The notes: generated from the sequence alone by a model not told the origin. A stretch of DNA of 64,000 nt from Phanerodontia chrysosporium (GCA_001910725.1 MJGA01000018.1:496001-560000), one strand, 5' to 3'; positions 1-11,596 are shown, counted from the stretch's first letter. Numbers and translations are program-made.

Positions 1-209
1 TGGTAGAAGCGGTGGATGACGCACTCGAACGTGACCAGGAGGTCGTCGAGCGAGAGGGCACGCCTCCAAAGCGAGCCCGCCTGGCGGAGGCCGAGCCCAC
101 ACCGAAGCCGCCGGTGGCGCCGCCGCCGATTCGCCTTCGCAAACGGTCGTCCGAGGAGCTGGAGGACGGCGTGATAGGCGTGCAGAGTGGCAAGCGGGTC
201 AAGGCGTGA
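1..209 (+). CDS. 3' end of an unidentified protein-coding gene (partial)
   Basis: The frame is open from the left edge (first whole codon at base 3) to a TGA at 207-209, so this is the C-terminal ~68 residues of a gene that begins outside the window. The tail is charged and disordered-looking: glutamate-rich, a proline stretch (PPVAPPPI), and two basic clusters, PPKRARL and LRKRSS, with a final GKRVKA. Such basic clusters are typical of nuclear localisation signals, so a nuclear protein is possible, but no domain is visible and I do not name a family. No intron is apparent in the part seen. I am fairly sure the frame is real because it runs unbroken from the edge and has GC-rich third positions. 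Confidence 0.55.
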   Translation, partial: VEAVDDALERDQEVVEREGTPPKRARLAEAEPTPKPPVAPPPIRLRKRSSEELEDGVIGVQSGKRVKA

Positions 210-993
210 ACTGTCAGGAACAGGGTGTGGGGCGGAGCGGTGTGCCCCTCTTGCGGGTGCGCACAGGCTGGCACCGAGGGTCCTCGTGGTGGCCGCGCGA
301 CTGCTGGCATGTCGCTTGCCGCCGCTGATCGCTCGTCTCGGTGTCGAGGAACATCGGAGATACCGCTTGTGATCTGTTGCGTCGGCGTGTCTATCTGATG
401 GTGAACGCTCTCGCACGTCGCCGCCTCCGCTTCCGCTGGCCGGCGCCTCACCCCTCTGCCCCATTCCCAGAAGCTCGACCCTTGTTCCCTGCGCATCTTC
501 AGCATCCTGATTGCTTTCGTTATCACGCCTGCTTTGCTCTCGTTACTGTCGTCCTTACACGCCTCCTCCGAACCGTCGCCTCTCGATCTCGCGTTGTTCT
601 TCGTATTCTGTATACTACCGTCTCCTCTCCCCTTCATCGATGTACCTGCGCTCTTCATGTTTGCCTGTAACCACTCAAAAGTGTATCATTATCTTACACC
701 GCGATCGAATGCACTCTCGGCACTCTCGGTCGCTCCCGCATCTGTGTCTCATACCGAAGAGCCCTCACGGACTCTGCGAACAAATAAACAGATATCTTCC
801 AGGCTTCGCAGTTTCGCGCGCGAGTATGGATGTAAGTTAATACATACTACAGTGCTGAGTTAGACTCGCTTGAGCAAGGTGAGAGAATTCCATGAATCGC
901 GGCTTTCGGCAGATTACAAGACTAGATATTGAGACTGCTCGTCCGGGCCGTACGTGAACACGCGATTGACTACGGGGAGGTGCAAAGCCGAAA
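210..993. other. Intergenic / 3' flanks of two converging genes
   Basis: Between the stop of the partial + strand gene and the stop of the minus-strand helicase gene. It is CT-rich from about 420 to 660 and contains only short frames without conserved features. I see no RNA gene or repeat. Confidence 0.5.
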
Positions 994-3455
994 TTAGGAT
1001 AAGCCGCGCTCGGCTACGCGCTCAATGGGCTGATTATAAGACAAGTTCGTTGGAAGGCAGTCGCTTTCGACGAAGCTGGGCAAACATGAGCGATGCTGAC
1101 AGCAAGAATGATACGAATGGGTTGGCACCAGAGGAGCGTATTCCAGTTGTATGATGAGTTCTTGCGCCTGGCCTTGCGTCAGTGACCCTGGGATCTTCAT
1201 ATCCAGTCCATTTTGGTGCATCAGCGTGGCGAGGTGACGTCTCTGTTCCTCACTTGCTGGCAGATACCTCCAAGACGCTGTCATATACAACCTGGAAGAA
1301 GGACGACAATCAAGCGACAGGATTCGTGGTGTAGAACAACTATGACGTACGATTTGATTTGTTTCTGGGAACGGCCTAGCTGACTCTTGATGTGGTAGTG
1401 CGACCATTCCATGGCTGTTCGCAGTGTGTCGGTTTCGAAGCACAATGTCGCGGTCGGTCTGCCGAGCCATGGATGGATGTGTGTTTTCCAAACCTTGTAT
1501 CTGGCGTCACCATCTGCAACACGTCAGCACTGCTGCTCATCGATACCCGTTTCCACCATACCTTCGCTGTGAGCTTGTACATACATGAACAGATAGCCGA
1601 TACGCAAGATATAGAGTCCGTCGCCGCAGTCAACCCAGGCGAAAGGGCTGTATTCGCGGATTCCAGGAACGGCATCCGCATACGTGAATATGTCAGAGTG
1701 ATCCACGAGACGAAGTTTCTGGGTGCATGTCAGCGAGAGGATGTGGCTTGCACACATGGGATGTACCTCAGGACGCTGACGGCCCTCGTAGTCTCTATTG
1801 TAACTCTGTTTCACCTCCTTGCGATTGTCTGAACTCGAGAGTGTGTTGACAGTGCGGAAACAGAGTGACTACACAGAGAGACGCACGGGAAACGATATCC
1901 GGTGGATCAATACCGAACAGGCTTGGAGCTAGCTTCAGCCCTCCTGCACGTTTGGCTGTGTCGGTGAAGTCGATGATATGACAGTCCTCCTTGCCCGTTG
2001 CTGGAGAATGTCTGGTTCCGCGTCCAATCTGGCGGCGATCGATCAGCGATAGAGTGCTGCAGCACCGGGACTGACAAACGACAAACCATCTGCATCAGAA
2101 GGGTTTGAGATTGCGTGGGACGCGCAAGGACGATGCAGTCAATGTTTGAGACATCGGCACCCTCCATCAAGATTTCTATCTCGTGGTTGAATGAGTAGAC
2201 AAGTGATGTAAGCAACCGCACGGACTTACGGACGTTGAGCAGCACTTGTAATGTTCCTTGACGAAATGCATCGAGTAGCAATCTACGCCTTACCGGATCT
2301 GTTCCTCTATCCAGGTATTCTGCATGCACACCGGCAGCCCGGAACTCGTCAGTCAGCGCCCGGAGGTGAGTGCGATCAATGCAGAACACTAGAGTCGACT
2401 TTCTGTGTCCTGAGATATCCCATCAGGAACACATACACGCTACGGAGAGACGTGAAACACACCTGCTTTCTCTTTCCAGGTCTTGACGATGAATCGATTC
2501 ATCTCAGGGGTGTCCATGATCTGCGCCAGAGTGCCAACGTTGAGGTCTCCCGTTCTTTCGTCGATCCGGACGGCCTTCAGGTTGATTCCAACGCAGACTG
2601 TGACGCGCATTTTGCATAGTCTGGCGGAGTCAGATCACCTACATGCGAGGGCCGAGTCCTGCCCGTAACGCACCGACCCTCTCTGACCATGTCCAAAAAA
2701 GCGCGTTCGTACACGATGCGTTCGAATACAGTGCCGAGACCAAGGCCGTCCAGACGCATCCATGTCGCAGTGAAACCGATGATTGGGACAGGGGGGCAGG
2801 GCGCCGGGACTAGCGGGACATCACTTGGGGGTGCAATTTCGGGGTGGTACTTCGACAGGATGGCACGAAACCTGACCATAGGCGTGAGAGAACGGCCGAC
2901 TGGAGAGCGCAAATTCACGTACGAGGGGGCTGCAGCATGATGTGCCTCGTCCACGACGATCGCCTTCAACATGTGCGGATCATATGCAGAGAGCCGTTCT
3001 GGCTTCGACAGCGTTTGGGGCGTCGCCACGATGCTGCAAATTGTCTTCATATAAGGGTCAACGAACTGCACATCTTCCACAACGCACAGGTCCACATTTG
3101 TAGAAGCTGGCCTGTTCGGACCCTGGTCTATAGCGATGGTCCATTCCGGAAAGAGCCTCCTAGCCTGCCCTACCGTCTGCCGGACGAGCTCTATGTTATT
3201 CACGATGACGAGCGCTCCCTTCGCCGTCGGATTGTGGGCCGGGGGCTTGATGCGCGAAAGCAACGTCAGGAACACGATGGTCTTGCCCGAGCCTGTGGGC
3301 AGCGACACCCCGATGCGGGTCCTGCCTGCAGCGAGCGCGTCTTTACACGCCTGGACGGCTTCCTCCTGATAACGATGCAGCTTCAGGGGAGAAGCACAAG
3401 CGGAACTCGTGGACAGGCTGCGAATGAGAGCTGGTCGACGCAGAAGTTCTCGCAT
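994..3455 (-). CDS. IRC3: Mitochondrial Irc3-type SF2 DNA helicase
   Basis: A superfamily 2 ATP-dependent helicase of the Irc3 group, which in yeast acts on branched mitochondrial DNA. The N-terminus (MRELLRRPALIRSLSTSSA) is basic and serine-rich like a mitochondrial presequence. Visible motifs in order: Q-motif-like LHRYQEEAV, Walker A PTGSGKT, motif II VVDEAHH (DEAH), motif III GFTATWMRLDG, then the second RecA domain with FCIDRTH. Motif VI reads QMIGRGTRHSPATG once a 5' GTTTGTC intron near 2040-2090 is removed. It is followed by the family-typical HIIDFTDTAKRAGGL and, near 1620-1690, SPFAWVDCGDGLYIL. A last exon with LTQGQAQELI ends at a TAA (994-996). The region after 1900 is split by several short introns and its exact joins are uncertain. 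Family identity is very likely; the last ~40 residues are least sure. Confidence 0.85.
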
Positions 3456-4750
3456 TCCGGAGAGGTGAGGGGGAGCGTTATGGGCTTGGTATGGTGGTCA
3501 TCGACTATGTAGCCCCCAGCGGTCTTCTACGCAATGGCAAGGCCCCAATGGCTGAATTCTTACAGAGGGTAGCCAGGCTACATGCACTCCTGGAATTCAA
3601 TCCATTACGTGTCTGCATTGCATACGCATTGTGGATTAGGAGTCCTCGCAGGGACGCGTGATAGCCGCACTCCTAGCACGACGATTCTTTGTTAAACTCA
3701 TAACACCATCAAGAATAGGGGAGGCTCGAGCCGTGACTGACTAGTAGTGTCGGCAGGATGTTGTCATCTGTGATGGTGGCCGCTCGAAAAGTTGAATTTG
3801 AACGGTCTTCGAGCATCTCCTGTCTCTGCAGGAGGTGGCTGCCTCGTATGCTGCAGGCTGTCTACTTTTGGCAAGTGTATTAGTTCGAGTCGCGATGCCC
3901 CCGTCAAGCCTTACCATAATCATCGTCAACGGGGAAACAACGGGGCAGTCTTGATACGCAAAGGACGCCGGACGGCCACTGGGAGCAGTTTTTCGCCTGT
4001 TCTGGATCGCAACAGCTGACAAGAGTGCGGACGCACAGCATTTTGCCAAACTTTCCACATCATCGGTCCACCAACAAACCCGACGAGGACTGAAATCGGA
4101 TCGGAGGTAAGAAGAAGGATGAAGAGCCTCGCTGACATACCGGCGGCCTCCCACCATCACAAGAAGTGTTTTACGTTTGGCGTAGTACCCTGAGCGACGT
4201 CCGCATGCACGAGAGCGTAGATAGCATCGCGGAATGCGACTGGATTGGAAGCAGCAGCAGCGCTCCGTACGATGTTCCACCTGCACAAGCGCCTATTGTT
4301 GCAGTGCCTGGCCGCTTTTGGAAAGTGTTCAAGTTTGGATTTGGCGCAACGCTGGCTTGGGTATCCCTGGGGTATCCTACTTGAAGCGAGATTGTAGCGG
4401 CTATACCATACCAATAAGAGTTGTCTCTGGTAAAGTAATACACTAAGCTTAATGCGCACTCCGGCTGCCTCTCGCTCACAAACGAACATGTGTCCACCGA
4501 AAGGGAGGAATTGAATTATTTTCGAACGTATCATATAGTACAGAGCTTTGCAGTGAATTTCTCTGGATAGATCTTCAGCAAACTAAACGCTTTTATACCA
4601 CTAGTGGTGTTCGAGGGTCGCATACGCGAATAAATGGTATGTCCTCGAAGGAGAGCAGGCTTTCGATGTTCGCAGATTAGACTAGTACAATGGACGGCCA
4701 CATGGCAAGACGAAAACACGCATATACAAGGAAGAATTCTGTGCAAAAAC
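3456..4750. other. Intergenic region without a recognisable gene
   Basis: About 1.3 kb upstream of the helicase start and downstream of the first terpene synthase stop. It is less GC-rich than the flanking genes. The open frames here are short, overlap on both strands, and show no conserved motif or plausible splicing pattern. Confidence 0.45.
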
Positions 4751-5927
4751 CTACATAGCGCCTGTAGAATCTCTATCGACAGTTTGATTCATACCGCTAA
4801 GCAGCCGCTCCAGTTTATACCGCGGGGAAATGAAGTGAAAGGCGACATAACCCACGAGGAAGCTATCCCACGCTTTCCTTTCCTTTTCGCCCTGCAGGAT
4901 CTGACGGCCTCGGTTCACGGCGTCGATGACGTCCTCCATTGAGTCCATAAGCGCTGCCTCAATGTCCTTTCCGGTCACCCGGGCGCGGTCGTGGATAAAG
5001 TTCTTCGTCTCGCCGTCAAGCTCCTCTTTGTAGAACGAGAGAAGGTCGCTAAAACCGCCGCAACATCAGTTATCATTCGAGTCATTCAGGAGAAGTTTCG
5101 TCTCACTTGACATAGATAAGATACGTTATAGCCTCACTGACGGCCTCTGTCAGGACTCCGCAATTAGTGTGAGAAGCGGAAATACGCACGGGATCACTTG
5201 GATGTGCGTCGACACATCCGGGAAGTTCTCCTTGTCAAATATGCAGAACCCGTAGCCCTCGCCGATGCCGTTGCGCGCCCGCTTGTACAGCGGGTAATCG
5301 CGCGCCGAGGCGTGCACCTCGAGGCCCCTTTCCTCGGTCACCTTATCGAACAACGTGCTCGTCACGTATTGCACGGTGTTGGCGACGATGCCGGCTGCAC
5401 CGTGCGCGTGGAAGAAGCGCGGCATTGCGCGCATAGTGCCCGCAAACACGTCGAGGAGCGGATGGAGCTGCGGGCCGCCCGCGTGGAAGCGCTCCGCGAA
5501 CTGCTCGACCGCGGCGGTCTCGATCTCGAAGTCGTCCACGAAGATGCAGAGCGCGGTCCACAGCGCGATGTGCACCTGCGTCGGGACGGGTGTGTGCGCG
5601 TACGCCGTCTTTGCGATGTTGATCGCCGACACGACGTGGTGGTGCAGCCGCCGCGGGTTCGCGTTGCCAATGTCCCACTTTGCGACCTCGGCAAATGTGA
5701 GACGGTCGACCTCGTCGCCGAATGACGCGGCGTTGAATGTCGGCATCTGGATCCCAGCGCGGCGCAGGAACTCGGTGATGACGTAGCGGCAGAGGTATGG
5801 CTGCAGCAGCGTCAGGATCACCTCATGTTAAGAAATGTTATTGACTTACCAGGGACTCTTCTTCTGACCTCTCATGCGTAGGGCTGATCTTTGCTGGGTT
5901 GCCGAAGCCGTCACTGGCGGGAGGCAT
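4751..5927 (-). CDS. TRI5-type sesquiterpene synthase, paralogue 1
   Basis: A class I terpene cyclase of the trichodiene-synthase-like family, expected to ionise and cyclise farnesyl diphosphate in the cytosol; the product cannot be read from sequence. After splicing, the C-terminal half carries the Mg-binding NSE motif as NDLLSFYKEELDGE, and the end holds the family block FLVGYVAFHFISPRYKLERL. The aspartate-rich motif is VDDFEIE, where the acidic residues sit at positions 1, 2, 4 and 6 rather than the usual DDxxD/E. A phase-2 intron splits the NSE asparagine codon (AA|C). The ATG at 5927 gives MPPASDGFGNPAKISP and joins in frame through a GTAAGT intron to VILTLLQPYLCRYV; an ATG at 6005-6007 is an alternative, so the N-terminus is uncertain. 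Length is about 345 residues, normal for the family. It lies in tandem with paralogue 2, same strand. Confidence 0.88.
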
Positions 5928-6069
5928 CCTGTGAAGCGCATGATAAGTTTCAACACGCCGCAGAGAATGACACAAACGAACTCGATAGTTCCAATGACAG
6001 GGGCCATAGTGTGTAAAAGAAATGTTGGCTGGGACGATTTCTGCCGAGTCCTCGACCGGTATTTCGTGC

Positions 6070-6078
6070 TTTATATAC
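6070..6078 (-). promoter_or_regulatory. TATA box of terpene synthase 1
   Basis: On the minus strand this reads GTATATAAA. It lies about 145 nt upstream of the chosen ATG (5927) and about 65 nt upstream of the alternative ATG at 6005-6007. That shorter spacing is one reason to keep the upstream start in mind. Confidence 0.5.
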
Positions 6079-7140
6079 TCCTCTACGACGTCAAGGGCAC
6101 CGCAGGCGTTTGACGGACGCATTCGCGGGCGCTGGGAGGGCTGTTCTTCGACACCACACCTGCCTATCCGGCGAGCAGATACGCACGGGCTATCGCACTG
6201 TGGTTGCGTGCACGGCAGCCGCGTTTTTCGTGTGCCCAGGGACACCCGGCCTGCGCACAAAGGCGGACCGTGCACGGCCCCGAGGGGAGATCCACGTCCA
6301 CGGGCCGCCCAGATTGGGCGCAGCGTTCACTGGAGGCACAGGGCGAGAGGCGCCACACGACAGCCGCGGCGAAGCACGCGTCGGCATGGGCAGCCTCGCG
6401 CCGACGGCTGCAGCGCAGCCGCTGGGGGCGCAGCGTGGCGTCAGCATGGATCGGCCGCGGCACAGGGACTGTGGTGCCTAGAGGGGAGCGGGAGGGCGCG
6501 GGGACTCGGAACAGCCGATGGCGCACGACAGGCGAGGGCGAGAATGGCCCGCTGGACCCTTGGACAACTCGCGCGAGGCGCATCGGAGAATCCGCGAAGC
6601 CCGTTCGCACCTGCGCGCCTAGCACCCGACGAAGCGCGGCGCGGAGATGTTGTTTGTCTTCCTCGGCATAGCACCGTTGTGGACCCTTTCCGACCCGCGC
6701 TTCTGCGAAGGCGTGGTCAATGTTATGAAGGTGGAAGAGCATGGCTGAGCAGGGGCAAGCTGCAGTTTGTTTCCCGCTTCGGGGCCTGAACTCAAACGCG
6801 CGAGTTGCCGGGTGTCCCTCATTGGGCCGACGAACCAGGCAGCAAGACGATCCTGGGTATCATCTAAACTGATGCAGACGTCGCATGACAAAGGGCGTTG
6901 TGCTCAAAAGCTACCGTAGGACATGATATGATGTTACGTGCTCTGCTCATGATTGTCTGGAACAGATGACCAGTCTTCTACGAACATACCCGATGTCATT
7001 CACATCGATAGCTCCAGCGGGACGATGGAACCCTTGGTGAATTTCATTCGGGGAAGCACTGGTGCTCAGGGTAACCTTTACCCACGCTCATAAAATTTAG
7101 ATGCATCCTGTGGACCTTGCTCATACAACAACTCAGCAGC
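6079..7140. other. Spacer between the two terpene synthases, with a GC-rich block
   Basis: About 6200-6680 is very GC-rich and open in several frames on both strands at once, which is usual for base composition rather than coding. One short + strand stretch stands out: after a CCTAG acceptor at 6618-6622 a frame reads HPTKRGAEMLFVFLGIAPLW and continues to a TGA near 6741. I cannot assign it to a family or find its other exons. It may be the last exon of a gene or a relic. Confidence 0.35.
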
Positions 7141-8370
7141 TTACGCCGCGGCAGTCAACTGCGCGAGCTTATAGCGCGGCGAAACGAAGTGGAACGCGAC
7201 ATAACCCGCCAGGAAGCTCTCCCATGTTTGGCGCTCCTTCTCTCCCCGAAGGATGGTGCGGGCACGCTCGACGGCACCGACGACCTCATCGATAATGTCC
7301 GAGAGGACTTGCTCGACTGTTCTGCCGGTCACGCGCGCCCGGTCGTGCACAAAGTTGTGGCGCTCGCCAGCCAGCTCCTCCTTGTAAAAGGAGAGGATGT
7401 CGCTGCCGGGTGGTCAGTACAAGTATTGGAGGAAAAGCCCGGCAGACACATACTTGGCATAGTCGAGGTAGGTCATAGTTTCTCTGCAAATGAGGGAAAC
7501 CAATCAACATGGGCCGATATGAGTCTGGGCAGGTGGCACTCACGGGGTCACTTGGATATGGGCCGAGATATCAGGGAAGTTAAACTTGTCCCACACGAAT
7601 GAGGAGTACACCTCTCCGAGGCTGTTCCTCGCACGCTTGTACAGCACATATGGCAGCGCCGTGGGGTGCAGCGGCACGCTGTCCGTCTGCCGCTCGTACA
7701 CGGTGCAGTTCACAAAGTGCACCGTGCCGACGAGAATCGCCGTCGCCGCGTACGGATGGAAATAGGCGGGCATCGCGCGCACGTTCTGCGCGAGGTGCTC
7801 GAGCACGGGGTGCCGCTGCGCGCGCCCCGCCTGCAGCCGCTCGACGAACTCGGCGAGCGCGCCGCCGTCGACCTCGAGGTCGTCCACGCAGAGCGCGAGC
7901 ACCGTGAAGAGCGCGATGTGCACCTGTGTGTCCGCGTGCGTGTGCGCGAACGTCGTCGTCGCCATGCTGACGCCCGTCGCGGTGTGCCGGTGGACGCGCT
8001 CCGCGGAGATGCCGCCAAAGTCCCATTGGCCAACAGTCGTGCGGATACGCTGAGCCACCGCGCCGTCAGGTACCTCGCGCATGGCGGGGACGGAAAGGCC
8101 TGTCCTGCGGAAAAACTCGTTGACCGCGCGGCGAGAGATGGAAAGCTGGAAGTGGGACAATTGTCAGTAGGCGGAAGGCACAAGAATGCGGGCGGTCGCA
8201 CCACAGTCTCATCGTTGAGCTCGGACGGAGCTGCAGTTTCCGCTTTGTCGTAGTTATCGCACAGGATTGCTTGGGTGGGAGGTCTAAACGGGGAAAAGTA
8301 CATACGTCAGACAGCACTTGAGAAGGTAAAATACTGTGGCATACTGGATCTTGTTGCTTTCGGCGGCCAT
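7141..8370 (-). CDS. TRI5-type sesquiterpene synthase, paralogue 2
   Basis: Second trichodiene-synthase-like cyclase, clearly homologous to the gene at 4751-5927 over its whole length. The first exon starts at the ATG at 8370 (MAAESNKIQYATVFYLLKCC) and joins through a GTACTT intron to LSISRRAVNEFFRRTG. The acidic motif is VDDLEVD, with the same shifted pattern as paralogue 1. The NSE motif is NDILSFYKEELAGE, again with a phase-2 intron inside the Asn codon. The C-terminal block FLAGYVAFHFVSPRYKLAQL precedes the stop at 7141. About 340 residues. The shared motif variant and shared intron position indicate a tandem duplication. A TATA box lies ~73 nt upstream of the start. Substrate is presumably farnesyl diphosphate (family knowledge); the product is unknown. 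Confidence 0.9.
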
Positions 8371-8442
8371 AGCGATCTAGAGTGTGTAAACCGAGGGGTG
8401 ATGTCTGTAGAGTTGCAGAGACCTGTACCATAGCAGGTGGTC

Positions 8443-8448
8443 TTTATA
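8443..8448 (-). promoter_or_regulatory. TATA box of terpene synthase 2
   Basis: TATAAA on the minus strand (context GTGGTATAAAGACC), 73-78 nt upstream of the ATG at 8370. This spacing leaves room for a leader of roughly 40-45 nt. Confidence 0.6.
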
Positions 8449-9426
8449 CCACGGGGTAGCACACACAAGCACCCTAGGTGTGGTGGAGGTTTCTCTGGGT
8501 GTGCTCCATGCTTTCCAGCTAGGATACGCATTGCATGAAGATAGCAGAGGCGCAGAATCACGCCGATGCGTGTCACGCTGGTGATGGTCTCACCAAAATT
8601 GTCTATACCGGCATCCCATCCCTAGCGGTCAACGCGGAACAGCGACCAGAAATGAGATACGATGGAACACGCACTAACAGCTATCCAGGGTCTCAATTTC
8701 GAGCATCTCGCTGAAAGTCTTTGCACGGGAAGGCAACATCGACATTGGAGCCATATCGTCGCGGACTACTATGCACGTTAGCACATGATCCCTGCCGCAA
8801 AAATTGTCAGCAAGACTAGAGCAATGGGTAACAGGAATTTACCTCACCGAGAGGTATTGCACCTGTGAGTCCGACCGGACAGAGACCGGAGCCGGAGGAA
8901 CGCAAGATACGGCCACGCGTGCGACTCAGCATGCAAGACGTCAGCGGAAAAGCAGGCCTTCCTTTCCGGGGGCATCGGGTTCTTGGTCGGCGATCACCGG
9001 GGAGGCTATCCCCGCAAGCGCGACGCGCGCCTGCGCCTTTGGGTGCGTTGGCCTCGACCAACGCGAACTTGAGGGCATTTGCTCTCGACATCTCCCCGTC
9101 TACTCGTCCCGAACGTCCTGTGACAGCGCTGAATATAACCTTGGTAAGGAAAAAATGGCACAGCCCATCGTATCTCCATGCTTATGTCTCGTGTGCAGTG
9201 ACGTCGCGCAGGACGTGAATCAACGCGCGTCGGGTCCGTTAGAGTCAGGCCCCTAGCTGGACTGACTCACCGTCGACTCATCCACTAGGCGATGCTGCGC
9301 ATGACGGTGGCGAAGTGGAGCATCGCCGCAGGAGAAGGCGCATTTAAGGCGTACCTCGTCGCACAGGCTCGACGTCAAGCCTCGCTTGGCTCACACTTCC
9401 GAGTACAATCTCGAAGTAACCACAGA
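8449..9426. other. Divergent intergenic region between terpene synthase 2 and the DUF2828 gene
   Basis: About 1 kb separating two divergently transcribed genes. Open frames at 8804-9256 on both strands have no recognisable domain and no consistent splicing. I treat the stretch as promoter/intergenic. Confidence 0.4.
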
Positions 9427-11596
9427 ATGGCTCCTCCTGCTGCTGCGACCTGCCAGAACGTTACCCTTCCGGTCATCCCCGAGCTGTACGATGCCAACTT
9501 CCTGGATGCCCTCCTGCCGAAGCGCGATGTCTCCATGGAACCGAAGGTCGAGGAGCCGCACCACCCCATGATGGACGCGTTGAAGGCCTTTGCGCACCGC
9601 ACCCGTACCACCAACCTTGACGCTGCATTCAGCTCCACGCTCTCCCCGACTCTTGACGCGTTCCAGACCCTCCGCCCTGGTTGCTTCAACCCGTACCTCA
9701 GGCACATCTTGAAGAAGGCTTGGGAGGAAGACCCGGAATTGACGCTGCGCATCATATGGAACAGCAGGAGCATCCACGACGGAAAGGGCGACAAGGAGGT
9801 GTTCTATCAGTGAGTCACACAGCCCTTGTAGTTCACCATGGTCACTGATGTTCTGCAGAGCCTTCGGTTGGCTATTCGAGAACCACCCTCGGACGGCCAT
9901 CGCCAACCTACAACAGCTGGTGACGCCTGTGTGTAAGCTTGGAAAACGCGAAAAGACGGCTCCACACGGCTACTGGAAGGACCTCATGAACATCGTGGCG
10001 CTCGCAGTCGTCGGCCAACTCGGGCCTCTGTCTCGGCCAGCTCCGTTCCTCCATTCTGTGATGCCATGGCTAGGCCACTCCGGCGACAAGATCTCGCGGA
10101 CAGCGGAAGAGCAAGCTCAGTTGGCCCGGGAGCGCTGGGTCGAGAAGAACGCTGGCTTCCATGCGGCGCTGCTCAAGGCCCTGGAGGTGCCCCGCATCCG
10201 CGCACTCTACGTCGCTGTTGCCCGACTCTGTGCTCAGCAACTCATCAAGGACATCGAGCTCGCTACTAAGGTTGAGTCGATGCCCCCTGGTGACGAGCGA
10301 ATGGCTATCCTCCGTCAGATTACTCTCGCCGGGAAATGGGCTCCGTCTCCTGGAGGCTCTCACGACCGCGTCACTAACTTGGCTACCGCCATCTCGTTGC
10401 TTATTTATCATGATCCGGCATTTCCTGATCGTCCTACGCTCTCTATCTCACCCGATACCCCAACCTCCACTCTAGATACCCATGTTCTGCGTTCGTTCTA
10501 CCAGCGCTGGATACTCACCCCTCTCCGAAAAGTAATCTCGTGTCCCGAGCCGCTCATGTCCGCCAACCGTTGGTCAGATATTAATTACCGCCACGTCCCT
10601 TCTATCGCCATGCAAAAGAACCTGTCTCACTTCTACAAGCACGACACCGAGCGCTTCGAGAAGTATCTCGAGGACGTCGAGGGCGGGAAGACGACGATCA
10701 GCGGCGCGACCCTCCTCCCACACCAGCTTCTCATGGAAGTTGTCAAGTGTCGCCGTGACGCGATGCACAAGCCTAACCCAAACGCGCCCAGCATCAAGGA
10801 TTTTCGGAAGCGCGTCGCGGAGGTGAAGCTGCGTGGCGTGGAGGCGCAGTGGAAGGTCATGGTCGAGCGTGTGCGCGAAGCGGGTACCCTGGACAACTGC
10901 CTTGCGGTCTGCGACGTGTCCGGCTCGATGGGCAGCCTCTTCAGCCCGAGCTCGCCGCCGCAGCCGATCTTCCCGGCCGTCGCGCTCACGCTCGTGCTCT
11001 CCGAGCTCGCCCGGCCGCCGTTCGCGCACGCCTTCGTCTCGTTCTCCGCGTTCCCGCAGTTCGTGCAGCTCGACGGCACGCAGCCGCTCGCCGCGAAGCT
11101 CGGCACGATCGCGAACGCGGATTGGGGCATGAACACCGCGTTCGACCGCGTCTTCCTCGACCTGCTCCTCCCGCTCGCGAAGGCACACCAGGTGCCGCCC
11201 GAGCAGATGATCAAGCGCCTGTTCGTGTTCTCGGACATGCAGTTCGACGAGGCGCACGGCGCGTCGACTGACGGCGGCGCATGGGACACGACGCACGACG
11301 TCGTCGAGCGCGCCTTCCGCGAGGCGGGCTACGAGCTCCCCGAGATCGTCTACTGGAATCTCGCCGCGGGCCCGACGACGCACCCTGTCACCGCCGAGCG
11401 CGCGGGTGTCGCGCTCGTGAGCGGGTTCTCGCCGACCGTGCTAAAGGTGTTCATGGGCGAGGCTGAGCCAGAGGAGGACTTTGTGATGGTCGAGGAGGAC
11501 CCGGTGAAGAAGACGCAGCAGCAGATGGACCCGGTCAGCATCATGATGAAGGCCGTGTCGAAGGAGAGCTATTCTGGACTGGTCGTCGTGGATTGA
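9427..11596 (+). CDS. DUF2828 / von Willebrand A-like domain protein
   Basis: A protein of the DUF2828 family (distant relatives of TROVE/vWA proteins), found in fungi and plants with no settled function. I chose the ATG at 9427 (MAPPAAATCQNVTLP); an in-frame ATG at 9292 would add 45 residues of poor-looking sequence. One intron (9810-9858, GTGAGT...TGCAG) joins ...KEVFYQ to AFGWLFENHPRT. The rest is one long exon to TGA at 11594-11596, giving about 706 residues. The C-terminal third holds the vWA-like MIDAS signature CDVSGSMGSLFSP and a later hydrophobic strand with acid, RLFVFSDMQFDEAH. The N-terminal half has the family block RIIWNSRSIHDGKGDK. Role inferred only: a metal-ion-dependent adhesion-like fold often mediates protein or RNA contacts. 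Confidence 0.92.

Noticed and set aside
5198..5786. Plus-strand frames of 140-175 codons over terpene synthase 1
   Set aside because: Antisense shadows of a strongly supported cyclase exon with conserved motifs.
6022..6789. 255-codon + strand and 192-codon minus-strand frames in the GC-rich spacer
   Set aside because: All frames are open here because of base composition, and the translations are Arg/Ala/Gly-rich. Only the short 6623-6741 stretch looked protein-like and is reported separately.
7599..8253. Overlapping frames on both strands in terpene synthase 2
   Set aside because: Compositionally driven shadows of the GC-rich exon; arginine/alanine-rich with no conserved features.
10574..11383. 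269-codon antisense frame within the DUF2828 gene
   Set aside because: Shadow of the vWA-like coding exon; Arg/Glu/Leu-rich artefact.
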